A DNA stretch of 64,000 nt, taken from Notolepis coatsorum. Lineage: Eukaryota > Chordata > Actinopteri > Aulopiformes > Paralepididae. Below are positions 24,961-35,102 of the stretch, in pieces. The position numbers were made by a program, and so were the translations under genes. Within the stretch, counting starts at the first letter, position 1. Each line of letters begins with the position of its first letter. The stretch spans positions 78,826,036 to 78,890,035 of the forward strand of contig OZ020589.1 of the NCBI GenBank assembly GCA_963971535.1, written 5' to 3'. The notes below the pieces were generated by a model. The model had not been told where the DNA came from. It searched no databases and saw nothing but the letters and a program-made list of their open reading frames with translations.

Positions 24961-26886
24961 CGGAGGACGCCATAGCCCATGTGCTGCACACAGCAGCATC
25001 ACACCTGGACAAGAGGCAGGGGAACTATGTGAGAATGCTATTCATCGACTACAGCTCGGCATTCAATACCATAGTCCCCTCCATACTCATAGCCAAGCTC
25101 AGGGACCTGGGCTTGAACTATGACCTCTGCCAGTGGGTCTTGGACTTCCTGACTGGCAGACCCCAGGTGGTGAGAGCAGGCAACTGCACCTCCTCATCCA
25201 TCACCCTCAACATAGGGGCCCCCCAGGGCTGTGTTCTGAGTCCCCTCCTCTACTCCCTGTACACCAGCGTTTCCGTTAGCCGGTAATTACCGGTATTTGA
25301 CCGGCAAAATCTGTTGAAGTCCGACATATTTCATCTCTCCGGTCTTAATGTCCGGTGAAAATAATTCCCTGAGTCTAAGCACAATTTGATTATTTGAATT
25401 GTATTAAAATAGGCTAAAATTAAATAGCCTATGCGATGAACGAAACGATCATTACATTTGTTTCCTCTTTGCTTCTAATAATGACAACGACGTCGTCAGC
25501 GAGAGCTTAGTGCTGGGTGTGCAAACTTTTGTGAAGCTGCAGAGCCAGAGCACTATCAGCACAATGCAGTATTCCAGCAGTACTCCAATTCAGCCATTTT
25601 CAGCCAATGTTGGGTGGGGGGCGCTGCTGTGCGGTTCCCAGAAAAGAGCCAATAACAGCTGAATCAGCTTCTCTGCAGCGCCATACTCTTTGCAAATAAG
25701 TCATTGCGAGGTGGAGAGAGTCGTCACGCAAACCACGATAATGTTGCCGTCTCTCTGCTTTCTCAGTTCTTCGCTTGATATAATTAATACAAATGTCCAA
25801 TATAACGGAATTCGTTAGCTCATAAAAATGTGATTATAACAGACTGCTGTTTAGTGTCGGACCGACTGCCCACATACGCGGTCTATTTTATTTCAAGTCA
25901 GCAGCAGCACGGAGTATCGAGGGACTTATTTTATTTGGAATATATTAATGACTGTATACGCAAAAGTAGCCTAGTTTTAAGTAATACTATTATAAATCTA
26001 CATGCCTTGAGGATGACATTCTTTATATAGCCTGCCTATCGATTGTTTTAAAGCTCAATAAACTATGACCGGAATTAATCTCATTTGTCCGGTAGATTGA
26101 AATCTTGCAGGTCACGGAGACCGGCAACAATTTTTTCTAACGGAAACCCTGCTGTACACACACGACTGTGTGGCTCAGCGGAGTAGCAATACAATCATCA
26201 AATTTGCTGACGACACAGTGGTGGTGGGCCTGATCTCTGCCAACGACGAGAGGGCCTACCTGGAAGAGGTCAAGGTCCTGGCGGGATGGTGCCAGGAAAA
26301 CAGCCTCTCCCTGAACGTCAGCAAAACAAAGGAGATGATTGTGGACTTCAGGAGGTCGGGGGTCAAGGACTACAGCCCCCTCAGCATCGACGGGGCACCG
26401 GTTGAGAGAGTCAACAGCTTTAAGTACCTCGGAGCCTACATATCCGAGGACTTGACATGGACCACACACATTGACAGTGTTGTGAAGAAGGCACGACAAC
26501 GCCTCTACTTCCTCAGGCGCCTAAGGAAGTTCCAAGTCAGTCAGAAGATCCTTAAGAACTTCTACTCATGTACAATAGAGAGCATCTTGACCGGCAACAT
26601 CACCTCCTGGTTTGGGAATAGCACTGCACAAGACCGAAGCAGACTACAAAGAGTGACACGTTCAGCCGAACGCACAATTGGAGGGGGGCTCCCCACCCTC
26701 CAGAACATTTACAACAAGCGTTGCAAGGGCAAGGCTAAGAGAATCATTAAAGACTCCAGTCACCCGAACAACTGCCTCTTTGAACTGCTGCGGTCAGGCA
26801 AGCGATACCGGAGTCTCAAGGCGAGCACAGAAAGACTCAGAAGAAGCTTCTATCCCCAGGCCATCAGGCTGCTAAACGAACAATGA
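24961..26886 (+). pseudogene. LINE reverse transcriptase, C-terminal part, split by hAT
   Basis: Before the insertion (to 25264) the frame holds RT motif A ([10 protein letters not shown]) and motif B ([17 protein letters not shown]). After it (from 26152) come [16 protein letters not shown] (catalytic ADD), thumb-region VSKTKEMIVDFRRS and the C-terminal stretch ending FYPQAIRLLNEQ with stop at 26884-26886. The hAT entered after the Tyr-Thr of LYSLYT and duplicated CTGTACAC. Both sides remain open, so the hAT insertion is the main lesion besides the missing 5' end (no endonuclease domain). Confidence 0.88.
25265..26151. mobile_element. Non-autonomous hAT element, family A, copy 2 (887 bp)
   Basis: Same termini as copy 1 (CAGCGTTTCCGTTAG and CTAACGGAAACCCTG). 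The exact 8-bp duplication CTGTACAC (25257-25264 and 26152-26159) fits nTnnnnAn. It differs from copy 1 by scattered substitutions and small indels. The two are aligned along their whole length. Confidence 0.95.
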
Positions 26887-27761
26887 ACACTACACAACAA
26901 CAACCACCAAACGCACATAGCACACACATCCACACGCACACACTCACTTTAAACAAACACACTGTAGCACCCACTCCACACACTTTATAGCACACACCCA
27001 CTTTAAACAAACACACTGTAGCACCCACTCCCCACACTTTATATTTATTGATGAATGATTGCACTACAACTCGTACACCTTACTGTAAATTGTACCTAAA
27101 TTGTACCTCATCCCATTTCTGCTTTGCAATATATAGTACTGTACATTAGTACACTGCATAGTATTGTATATTATATGGTAACTCAGAACATTGTACATAT
27201 GTCTATACCGAACACTGTGACCTCATTTTCTTCTTCTAAATTACATGCTATACTATGTTATTTGATACTATCTTGTCTAGCACAGTCTCTGGAGCGTAAC
27301 AGTAAGAAGCATTTTGTATGAAAGTATTCTGTACTTCTGTATGACAACTATTAAAGAAACTTGAACTTGAAACTTGCTGTCAAGGCAGATTGGTTTTTTA
27401 TCGCTTCATTTCCGTTTGAGAGCATTTTGAAAAGCACCCGTTTTGAGGTAAAAAACAGCCCATTCTGTGATAATCGTCTTTTACTGGAATATTCCAGAAC
27501 GTTGATATTTGTCGGCCTATTTATGAATCGTTTTCAAATAAACGCTAGATGATCAATATACGTACACGCACGCACATTCGAGGCGCGCGCTGATAATAGC
27601 CGTTTTCATTTCCTCATGGATTTTACAGTGAAACCGCTGGAGCACATATCAGAAAAAAGCTTATATCTTCATCAAAACGAGTCCGATTATCCTAACACTG
27701 ATAACATAGATTCCTTACCTGACATCGGATGGTATCCAACTGGTATATTCCAATTCCTGAC

Positions 27762-28536
27762 TAGGCCTGCCGCGATAAGCAATAAATCGATTAATTGCCG
27801 CGATAATTAAAATGAATGCAATGATTTTGACGGGGGCGATTAATTGCTATTTGCGCGTTTGTTTTAATGAGGCGGAACCAGTGCCCCTCGTCAGTCACTG
27901 TCCGTGTTGGGAGGCGGGCCGCTGGCTTTACTACAGAGCACAGCACAGGAGCTCCGTGGGGCAACACCACATAGCTTAACTACATTTCTCAATAGTGTTG
28001 CTCCTTTTAACCAAGTAGCGTTATTTGTAGTGTAACGTTAGAATAACACAAAATAACGTTAATACAATTACATGCATCATTGTTTACAATGAACGGGTGG
28101 GGCTAGTCAAAGGACTGGAGACGGGGACAAGTTAAACATGAATTAATTTATTATAGCAGGTCGTTTTCGAGTCGTGCTGCAGTGCCTACGCACCACAGCT
28201 ATTCTATTATAATACTGCTTTGACGCTTCCTCCTCATCGTTGATTGCCTGTAGTAGCTGCATCTAACGTTAGTAGCTAACGTTAAAACTAAAAAACACAA
28301 CCGGACGAGACAAGTTGTCGGCTAGGATAATCACAACAATACTTCCGGTCCGGTCGGTGGGCTTCAAAATAAAAGTCTTAAACACCGGAAAAGACGGAGC
28401 GGTGGGCTTCAAAATAAAAGTTTTGGGAAATATATTTCTCAAAAAAATTCTCTAACCGGTCGCAATAATATCGCTTATCGCGATATTTTCGGGGGCAATT
28501 AATCGCCCAGCAAAATATGTTATCGTGGCAGGCCTA
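27762..28536. mobile_element. 775-bp non-autonomous DNA element (possibly hAT5-like)
   Basis: Termini TAGGCCTGCCGCGATAAGC and the reverse complement of TAGGCCTGCCACGATAAC. Inside, both ends repeat CGATAA/TTATCG motifs. The flanks CTGA(C) and CTGA(T) suggest a 4-5-bp duplication, and copy P5 gives the empty site (TGATCAGGAATTGG, reverse strand). A 5-bp duplication is a feature of the hAT5 group, but this is only a suggestion. Confidence 0.8.
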
Positions 28537-28925
28537 CTGATCACCATTCGAAAAAATCGATAAGTGTATAGATCTAACGTGTATACAGTAGAACTCATGC
28601 TTGCCGCGGCTCAGAGTCTCCAGAATGAACTCTGGTAACCCCGGCTGCATCAGTGGACTGGAAAATGTGGACTGGAATATTTTTTTCCCCCATCCATTTT
28701 CATTGAGTCCATTCCAAAATCCCTGATGTCATCTGGGAGACGATAGGGGGCGCTTTTTTCACATCTGATCGCCGGCGGCCTTTGGGTAGGCTAGGGTAGA
28801 CTCGCGTGATGCAATATGATTTCAGATCGCTAAAAAAAAAAAAAAATCCGAGAAATCTCGTGAGTGGCTTTCAACGTAACTATTGTAAATCCGAGAAAAG
28901 CCGTGAGTGGCAGTCAAAGTGTTAA

Positions 28926-29715
28926 CTGACAACCAACAGGAAACAAACAATATTTTTTTTTATGCCCAGGGGCGCTGTCTCGATAATGCATTGTTCTCTG
29001 TGGCAGAACGGTGCCTTCTTTTTATTTATTTTTTTACTTTGAATGGAGTTTACTGTTAGCTGGACTCTATACGTGTAGCCTGTAGCTTGGAATACCTTTT
29101 GCGACACCGAATTCACTATGCAGTAAAGGAATATATCATCAGCCAATGGACATATCGATCTACCAGATGGCGATCGATAACTGGGAAATCCTTTTGGGGA
29201 TCCAACCGGCCCACGGTAAGATCTTTTTCACATAAATTACATGCTGATCGGGCCTTGCTTTGATAGCCAACCAGGCGATCAGCGAATGTGGCTACTGAGG
29301 CTAACACGGTTATTGGTAATCAATAATCAGAAACAACTTCCCCCGCCCCCCCCTTTCATGCATTCATGGTGGACCATGAATACCGACAATATGCATTTTG
29401 CGTTTTAGCTCTAGCTTCTGTAGTGCCGAAACGCTGTTCGATTTAATGTTATTAGCTTAGCGCCCTGTATCTCGCCTTCCAGGAAATATACTAGTCCAAA
29501 TCCCATATAACGCTTATATTCACGAGGCTATAAAGTGAGAACGTATTGATGAAAAAATTATTTCTTTAAGCCATTTTGAAGGGACGGTTTATGGTCTCAA
29601 TTGACAATGACAATGGACAGATAGCAATACTATAAAGTATAGATTTAGCTCTACAAACAGCCTCACGCACAATGCAAGTCTGTTTTGAAATGCTGGCCTT
29701 ATAGAGTGAGATTAG
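28926..29715 (+). mobile_element. piggyBac-like element, copy P4, cut by a LINE tail
   Basis: Starts at or near the TTAA shared with P2 and aligns with P1 (6465-7397): TTTCATGCATTCATGGTGGA, GCTTATATTCACGAGG and the first-exon-like stretch. From the ATG at 29146 an open stretch of 23 codons includes MAIDNWEILLGI and ends ACG|GTAAGA (GT at 29216). The left terminus is poorly matched, so its boundary is uncertain. The right side is replaced by the LINE tail at 29716. Confidence 0.6.
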
Positions 29716-30212
29716 ACGGCTGCTGCGGTCAGGCAAGCGCCTACGGTCACACGCTGCAAGAACAGAGAGACTCCGGCTCAGCTTCTTCCCCCAGGCCATC
29801 AGAACACTGAACACTGAACTCTCCACTCACAAGTACACATGAGCACACACAGACACACACACACAACACTCATGCGGCAACCGCTAAAACAATCACTTTA
29901 AACAAAATGTCACTTTAAAGAATAGAAAGTCACTTTAAAGGAAGGAGGTACTGTATAGTATAGTTTAGATACTTTAAGGAGTTAAAGAGTTAAAATTGTA
30001 AATTGTATATTGTATAGTAGTGTATGGAACCAGTTTCTCAGGAACTTAGCATGTCTTTTTTACTATGCATATCTTGTGTCTTACCTATTTAATTTTTTCT
30101 ATGCCTATTTTATTATTGTATTTTGCACAATCAATGCGGGCATGACCACCCGCATTTCACTGTATGCCCTGGTATGTATTGTGACAAATAAACCTCTTGA
30201 TTCTTGATTCTC
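29716..30212 (+). mobile_element. Rex1/Babar-like LINE 3' tail, 5'-truncated
   Basis: Opens in the last coding segment (LLRSGKRLR, then LRLSFFPQAIRTLNTELST), continues through a trailer with repeated TCACTTTAAA and ends ATAAACCTCTTGATTCTTGATTC. Same family as the LINEs at 24959 and 48277. Confidence 0.85.
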
Positions 30213-30861
30213 TCTCTCTCTCTCTCTTTACTCTAATAGTGCAACATTTCAACCCCAGAGCGGGTCTTCGTGAAGCAATAATCACCAAACTGTGAAGAGT
30301 TAGGCTACATTCTACAGAGGTTGATGCTGCATTGTGGGTTAACATTAATATATAATTTATACGTTTTTGTGTAGTCCTACTTTGTGTAGTTCTACTGTCA
30401 AACGTACTATTTTGAACTATCTCTCTCTCTCCTGGATGCTTTTGTAGGGTGTGGACTTGGCTCTGGGCTGGTCAGGCATCAGAACGGCTTGGCATTTTCC
30501 CATTACAATGTAGTGTGTTAGCGCTGGTGGTGCTGGTGGTCACATTGTGGCTCTGATCCTCGCTGTTGATGAATTAACATCCATGGACTCATAGACCGTC
30601 TAGTATACGCTGTGTTTATGTATTTATTTCTGTGTTGCTGAGTGAATGCTGAATGTGGAGTAGTTGTTTTGGCTTACGGTTATTATTACAAGTGATGTGT
30701 TTATGTGAGGTCTCCCAAGAAGATGTAGTACTTAACCTCTTCCAATTCTGAATAGGTTGAAAGAAATGCAAACCCTTTATCTTCAATTGCTGACATTTCC
30801 TCGTTCAAAGGAAGGTTCACCTGCAAGCCATCGGGGGAATGCACTCAAGATAATCCACAGA

Positions 30862-31298
30862 TGGCGGCTGGGTGGCGCAGCAGACATTGCGCTCGTCACC
30901 AACGCAAGAGACATCGGGTTCGACTCCGGCTGTCGGCGTTGCCTCCGGCTTGGGCCAGTCGTCATACTAACTCAATTGGCAGAGTTATGGGGTGGAAGTC
31001 GATGGGTGGTAATCTGGACGTTGTGGACAGCGATTCCTATAGGTCGGTTGGGGACGCCTGCACAGCAGAGACAGGAAATGGCGGGGGTAGTGTGAGCCTC
31101 CCACACGTTACACCTCGCCAATGAGAGTCCGTGCTGGCAGGTGAAAAGATGTGACAGGCTGCCTCCTCGTGTATCGGAGGGGACACGTGATGCAAGGCTT
31201 CTATCCTCCCTACAACCGGCCAATGGGGGGCATATGCGAGCAACGTTCAATACAGGGGAGGGGAGAATTGGCACAGCGGGTAATTGGGATACAAAAAA
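30862..31298 (+). mobile_element. tRNA-derived SINE, copy 1
   Basis: The head contains a Pol III A box (GGTGGCGCAGCAG) and B box (GGTTCGACTCC), then a body of about 370 bp and an A-rich tail. A perfect 15-bp target duplication, AAGATAATCCACAGA, lies at 30847-30861 and 31299-31313. Same family and orientation as 31388-31839. The name of the SINE family is not certain. Confidence 0.92.
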
Positions 31299-31387
31299 AA
31301 GATAATCCACAGACCTTGTTGTGAGCAGTTTCATGTAGAAACTACCGAAGTACATCCGCTGTGATTATTATGTAGGTGTAGTTCGGT

Positions 31388-31839
31388 GGGCGGCTAAGTG
31401 GCACAGTGGGTAAGGCGCGCGCCACTAATGCAGGAGATGCTGGGTTCGAGCCCAGCTCTCGGCATTGCTACCAGCTTGGCTGGTCGTTCATACTAACGCA
31501 ATTGGCAGTGTTAGGGGTGGGAAGCTGGTGGGTGGGGATCGGACGTTGTGGACAGCGACTCCTACAGGTCGGTTGGTGCGCCTGTACAGCAGAATCAGGA
31601 AGCGACGGGGCGGCGTGACCCTCCCACGCAGACCCTCGCCGCTGAGAGATCGCGCTGTGCAGGTGAAAAGATGCGACGGCTGCCTCCTCGTGTACCGGAG
31701 GGGACACGTGATGCAAGGCTTCGTCCACATTGCAGCCGGCCTGTGGGAGGCATGGCCTAACAGCGTTCAAGACAGGGGAGGGTAGAATTGGACAATACGA
31801 AATTGGGATGGGAGAAAAATAGAAAATGGGAAAAAAAAA
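31388..31839 (+). mobile_element. tRNA-derived SINE, copy 2
   Basis: A box TAAGTGGCACAGTGG, B box GGGTTCGAGCCC, and a body close to copy 1 (TGCCTCCTCGTGTACCGGAG, then GGACACGTGATGCAAGGCTT). It ends in poly(A) after TTGGGATGGGAGAAAAA. A perfect 14-bp duplication, AGGTGTAGTTCGGT, lies at 31374-31387 and 31840-31853. Confidence 0.93.
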
Positions 31840-32399
31840 AGGTGTAGTTCGGTAGGAAATAGTTCCTACATGAAACTGCTCACAACAAGGTCTGTGGATT
31901 CTCTTGAGAAACCGGGTGATCATTTCGCTTGCTTTTGAGTTTTTCAAATCCATTTTCTGGTGGTTTGAGAGTGCCCCAAACCGAGTGCCATTCACCTCTG
32001 TTGTATTGGAGTGACAGCAGACATTTTTATGGTAGATATTTCCAAAACTAGGTGAATCACACCGAAACTATCTGGATGGATAGATAGCACTCGGACATAG
32101 ATAGGGGAAAATGTTTTTATTTTGGGTGAACTCCCCCTGTAACCTCTGTATCGAGCGCAACAGAACCGCAGACTTAAAGGGAGTGTTTGTCGACTCCACA
32201 TCAAACACAGCACTTCTGCTCCGACGGCCAGTCATTGACAGCCTGCTCCATCAGCACATGTTTCAGGATCAGCTGCAGAAAAACAACCTTTAATCCGATT
32301 CAGATGGAGAATTCCAAGAAAGAGCGTCGTTCTGGAACATCTGGACCAGACCCTCTTCTTCACAATCCCCTACTGTCATCCCTGATACAGCTGGAGCCA

Positions 32400-32485
32400 A
32401 TATCTATCTCTCTCTCCCTCTCTTGCTTTCTCTCTCTACACACACTATCTCTCTCTCCCTCTCTCTCTCCCTCTCTCTACACACA

Positions 32486-32524
<39 letters not shown>

Positions 32525-32534
32525 TCTCTCTCTC
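32400..32534. repeat. (CT)n-rich tract
   Basis: CT dinucleotides interrupted by two near-identical TACACACACTATCTCTCTCT segments. It is a homopurine/homopyrimidine tract. Confidence 0.95.
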
Positions 32535-33249
32535 AGCCTCCCTGGTTTCTCCAAACCTTACAATCTATAATATCTGACCACTGACTTGACCACACGCTTA
32601 CATAAAAGGTCAAGATGGGTTTGTGTTGACAGTTCTGCGGACAATACCCATTTGGGCTTGTCCGTCGGAGCAGTCAAAATACAATGGCGGCGCCGTGCCT
32701 CCCCATCCCTTACACCTATGTATATAGACTAGACTAGGATGTTAGTGTGGCACACAGACAACACTGGGCTTCATGGAAGTAAACTGTCCAACCCTGATCC
32801 CTTGTGAAGCTCAGAACTGCCACCAATGTATGGTGTGTGTGTGTGTGTGTAGGTGTGAAGCGTGAAGCCATATATGTTCAATCTGTGTAGTGACAATTCA
32901 CTGTTCTCTGATATTTCAGCAAACACCCCCGATGTTGTTGTTGTTAATGAGAATAACAGAGAGGTTCTCATCCTAGAAGTTGGCTGTACGTTTGACTACA
33001 GTCTAGAAGAAGCCTTTACAACCTAAATGTTGAAGTATCAACCGTTAGAGCAGCGGTTCTCAAACTACGGGTCGCGACCCAAAGTGGGGTCGTGGGTAGG
33101 TGACAGCATTGGCAACTAAAATAAAACTCAGATTGAGTTTTCCACCTGGCAGCTGTGTGTATTTGCCATGTCTCACCCCTTCATCAATGGAGGCCGACAC
33201 AAGTATTCCAATACACATCTCACTACATCCTGCGTAGTTATAATCGCGG

Positions 33250-33760
33250 GAGGGGGGTCTGGTCTTTTTTGTGTAACCTGGACTCTGCCTCTGCGCATAA
33301 CCAGCTGCTATACCACACTGAAGTGAGGTGGCTATCTCGAGGCAGAGTATTCGCCTTTGTTAACTCGGAGAAGAAGCGCGGATTTTCCTTGGAGACAAAA
33401 ACAACACATTGGCAGAGAAATGTGCTGATAATGAGCTGGAAACTCCGTTAGTGGCACTCCAGGATAATCAGCAGAGATTTGGGGGTATTTACTCAGCTTG
33501 ATGGCTTGTTGTAGGAACAGAATGCAGGAGGCACTCAATGATCTTTCGTGTGACGAGCTACTGAAAGTCAAGTTCACTGGACAGGCCCTCGCAAAGTTCT
33601 GGATATCAGTCCGGAACGAGTACCCAGTGTTGTGTAATGCTGCGCTGATAAAGCATGTCCCCTTCGCATCAACATATCTCTGAGGGCGGATTTTCAGAGT
33701 AGAAGCGGATCTCTGCCAAAGCGCATGCGAGCGCATTTTCTTTTCATGTTCTGGCAACAT
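33250..33760 (+). pseudogene. hAT transposase fragments (Charlie/ZBED-like)
   Basis: LLYHTEVRWLSRGRVFAFVN (from about 33307) is the conserved HTEVRWLSRG block of Charlie-type transposases. Downstream, about 33520-33680, LNDLSCDELLKVKFTGQALA, then KFWISVRNEYP and PFASTYL, is the C-terminal dimerisation region. Frameshifts and stops lie between them and most of the N-terminal half is missing, so it is a dead internal-deletion copy. Confidence 0.8.
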
Positions 33761-34003
33761 ATTTTGGCTTAAATATGCCTCGTTTTATGAATGCGTACAG
33801 AAACAATTCCATTGCTTTTGTTGATAATATTCATTAATTTCATTGATAACATAGTGCTGTAATTTCATTTTCAAAACAACGTGTGCTTTTATTTTGATAT
33901 TCCTTATTTCCACGTTGAAATTACGCGATACATTAAGTGTGGGGTCGCCAAAACAAATCCTAAATAAAATGGGGTTGTGGTATAAAAAAGTTTGAGAACC
34001 CAA

Positions 34004-34402
34004 TAGTGTTGTCAAAAATATGAATATTTAAAACTGCTTCAATACTCATTTCCCGAAGTACCGATACTTTCTGCAGTATCGGTACCAGCTGGCTTGCTCC
34101 CGCAAGTTGTTGACAGACAGACGCGCTGCCAGAGCCTTGCCCTTCCGCCTCCTCCTCCTCCTCGCTCAGAGCAACAGACACAAGCTGCTGCAGCCTCCTC
34201 GTTGGAAACGGGGTAGTTGTGTCGAGTTCATGCGTGTACTGGTGTAGTGGGCTCGGCTTGACGTTACTCCGTTTCCATGAAGTAATAGGTGGCCAGCTAG
34301 CTAGCATTAAGCTAACGGAGGAACGACAGCTAACGTTAGCTAATAATAGCGTTGTTTACAAACTGAAGACAGGGCTGCGCTGCCCGGCTGTGAGGGGGAG
34401 GA

Positions 34403-34437
<35 letters not shown>

Positions 34438-34880
34438 CTCCGGAGCTATGCTCGGAGCATTTATTAACGCAATGTTGTTGAAAATGTAACGTTAATAAAT
34501 GCTCCGAGCATAGCTCCGGAGAAATCTCTCTCTCTCTCTCTCGCTCGCTCGCTCGCTCTCTGGTCATAACTAGAAAGGTGCGCTCAGTAGACCTAAAATC
34601 TCCAGCAGCCACTCTCTCTTTCTCTCTCTCTCTCTGATCTAAAGATAAACAAAGGGTTTTAAAAGTGTATTTATCTTCTCGTATAGTACCAGAGAGAAGC
34701 TGAGGAGAATCAACCAGCAAAAAAAGCAAAATTTGTTAAAAAAAAAATATATATATATATATATATTATAATAAAAAAAATTATTATAATTTTTTTTTTT
34801 TGGTATTGAAAGTATCGAAAGTATCGATACTTTTCAAGGTATCGTATCGAAGTCGAAATTCCAGTATCGTGACAACACTA
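34004..34880. mobile_element. Non-autonomous hAT-like element, family F (877 bp)
   Basis: Termini TAGTGTTGTCAAAAATATG and the reverse complement of TAGTGTTGTCACGATACTG. Both ends are rich in ACCGATAC/GTATCGA motifs. An exact 8-bp duplication GAACCCAA lies at 33996-34003 and 34881-34888. Contains a near-perfect hairpin at 34417-34542. No transposase. Confidence 0.93.
34417..34542. repeat. Near-perfect hairpin, 53-bp arms
   Basis: The left arm is a GA run plus TTTCTCCGGAGCTATGCTCG and GAGCATTTATTAACG, ending 34469. The right arm starts at 34490 with CGTTAATAAATGCTCCGAGC and ends in a CT run. The loop is about 20 bases. It lies within hAT family F. Confidence 0.93.
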
Positions 34881-35102
34881 GAACCCAAGTTAGAGCATAC
34901 CATATCACAACTGGGCTACAACTGTAAACGTTTAGTCTTCATATTTGGAAGCCTGGGTCATGTCCATAAGTTGGGTGTTAGGGGCCTTCAGATGGCCGGT
35001 CTTCCGAAGAGAAGAGCCAAACAGTTAGCAAGATATTGCTCAGTGTCAGCTATTATTGGCAGCCACGCAATTTGGAGAAGACGCTGCTATCTGTATCCAT
35101 GA

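Larger units (their letters stand above)
24959..27374 (+). mobile_element. CR1/L2-group LINE (Rex1/Babar-like), 5'-truncated, copy 1
   Basis: Inserted in piggyBac-like copy P2. It starts inside the reverse transcriptase domain, runs through the C terminus and a trailer of about 490 bp, and ends in the short direct repeat tail AAACTTGAACTTGAAACTTG. At the target only about 3-4 bases (TGC) appear duplicated. A family A hAT splits it at 25265-26151. The clade name rests on the protein motifs and the tail style. Confidence 0.85.
24801..28925 (-). mobile_element. piggyBac-like element, copy P2, with two insertions
   Basis: TTAACACTTTCAGTGCCACC at 24801 and GGCAGTCAAAGTGTTAA ending 28925. Once the LINE (24959-27374) and a 775-bp element (27762-28536) are removed, it is the reverse complement of P5 (55243-56181) over its whole length. 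The short ATG-to-donor stretch is present near 27725-28550 but is split by the 775-bp insertion. P5 shows both pre-insertion sites. Confidence 0.85.
30841..31914. repeat. Inverted repeat that hosts both SINEs
   Basis: CACTCAAGATAATCCACAG before SINE 1 and CCTTGTTGTGAGCAGTTTCA, then TGTAGAAACT, after it (31314-31345), are the reverse complement of 31856-31914 (TACATGAAACTGCTCACAAC, then AAGGTCTGTGGATTCTCTTG). Without the SINEs the arms are about 60 bp and would form a hairpin. Probably part of a fold-back DNA element whose outer end may be GGGTGAACTCCCCCTGTAA near 32125. Confidence 0.75.
33051..34887 (+). mobile_element. hAT-Charlie-like element with transposase remains
   Basis: Left end CAGCGGTTCTCAAACTACGG and right end AAGTTTGAGAACCC, with an 8-bp duplication CGTTAGAG / AGTTAGAG (33043-33050 and 34888-34895, one mismatch). 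It interrupts the RLE-LINE and is itself interrupted at its right terminus by the element at 34004-34880. CAGNGGTTCTCAAACT termini are typical of Charlie-group hATs. Confidence 0.88.
32921..35102 (+). pseudogene. RLE-type LINE, restriction-like endonuclease tail, split by hAT
   Basis: Two open pieces, 32921-33042 and 34896-35102. The first reads TPDVVVVNENNREVLILEVG then CTFDYSLEEAFTT, which looks like the PD...(D/E)XK core of the endonuclease at the C terminus of site-specific type LINEs (R2, R4, NeSL or Utopia groups). One in-frame TAA follows AFTT. The second reads LEHTISQLGYNC, then LVFIFGSLGHVHKLGVRGLQ, and ends SAIIGSHAIWRRRCYLYP before a TGA. A hAT at 33051-34887 separates the pieces. 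The reverse transcriptase part is absent. The family is recognised from the endonuclease tail only and the exact clade is open. Confidence 0.65.

Noticed and set aside
30757-31785. Several frames of 60-130 residues in both strands
   Set aside because: They lie within two tRNA-derived SINEs, which do not code for protein.
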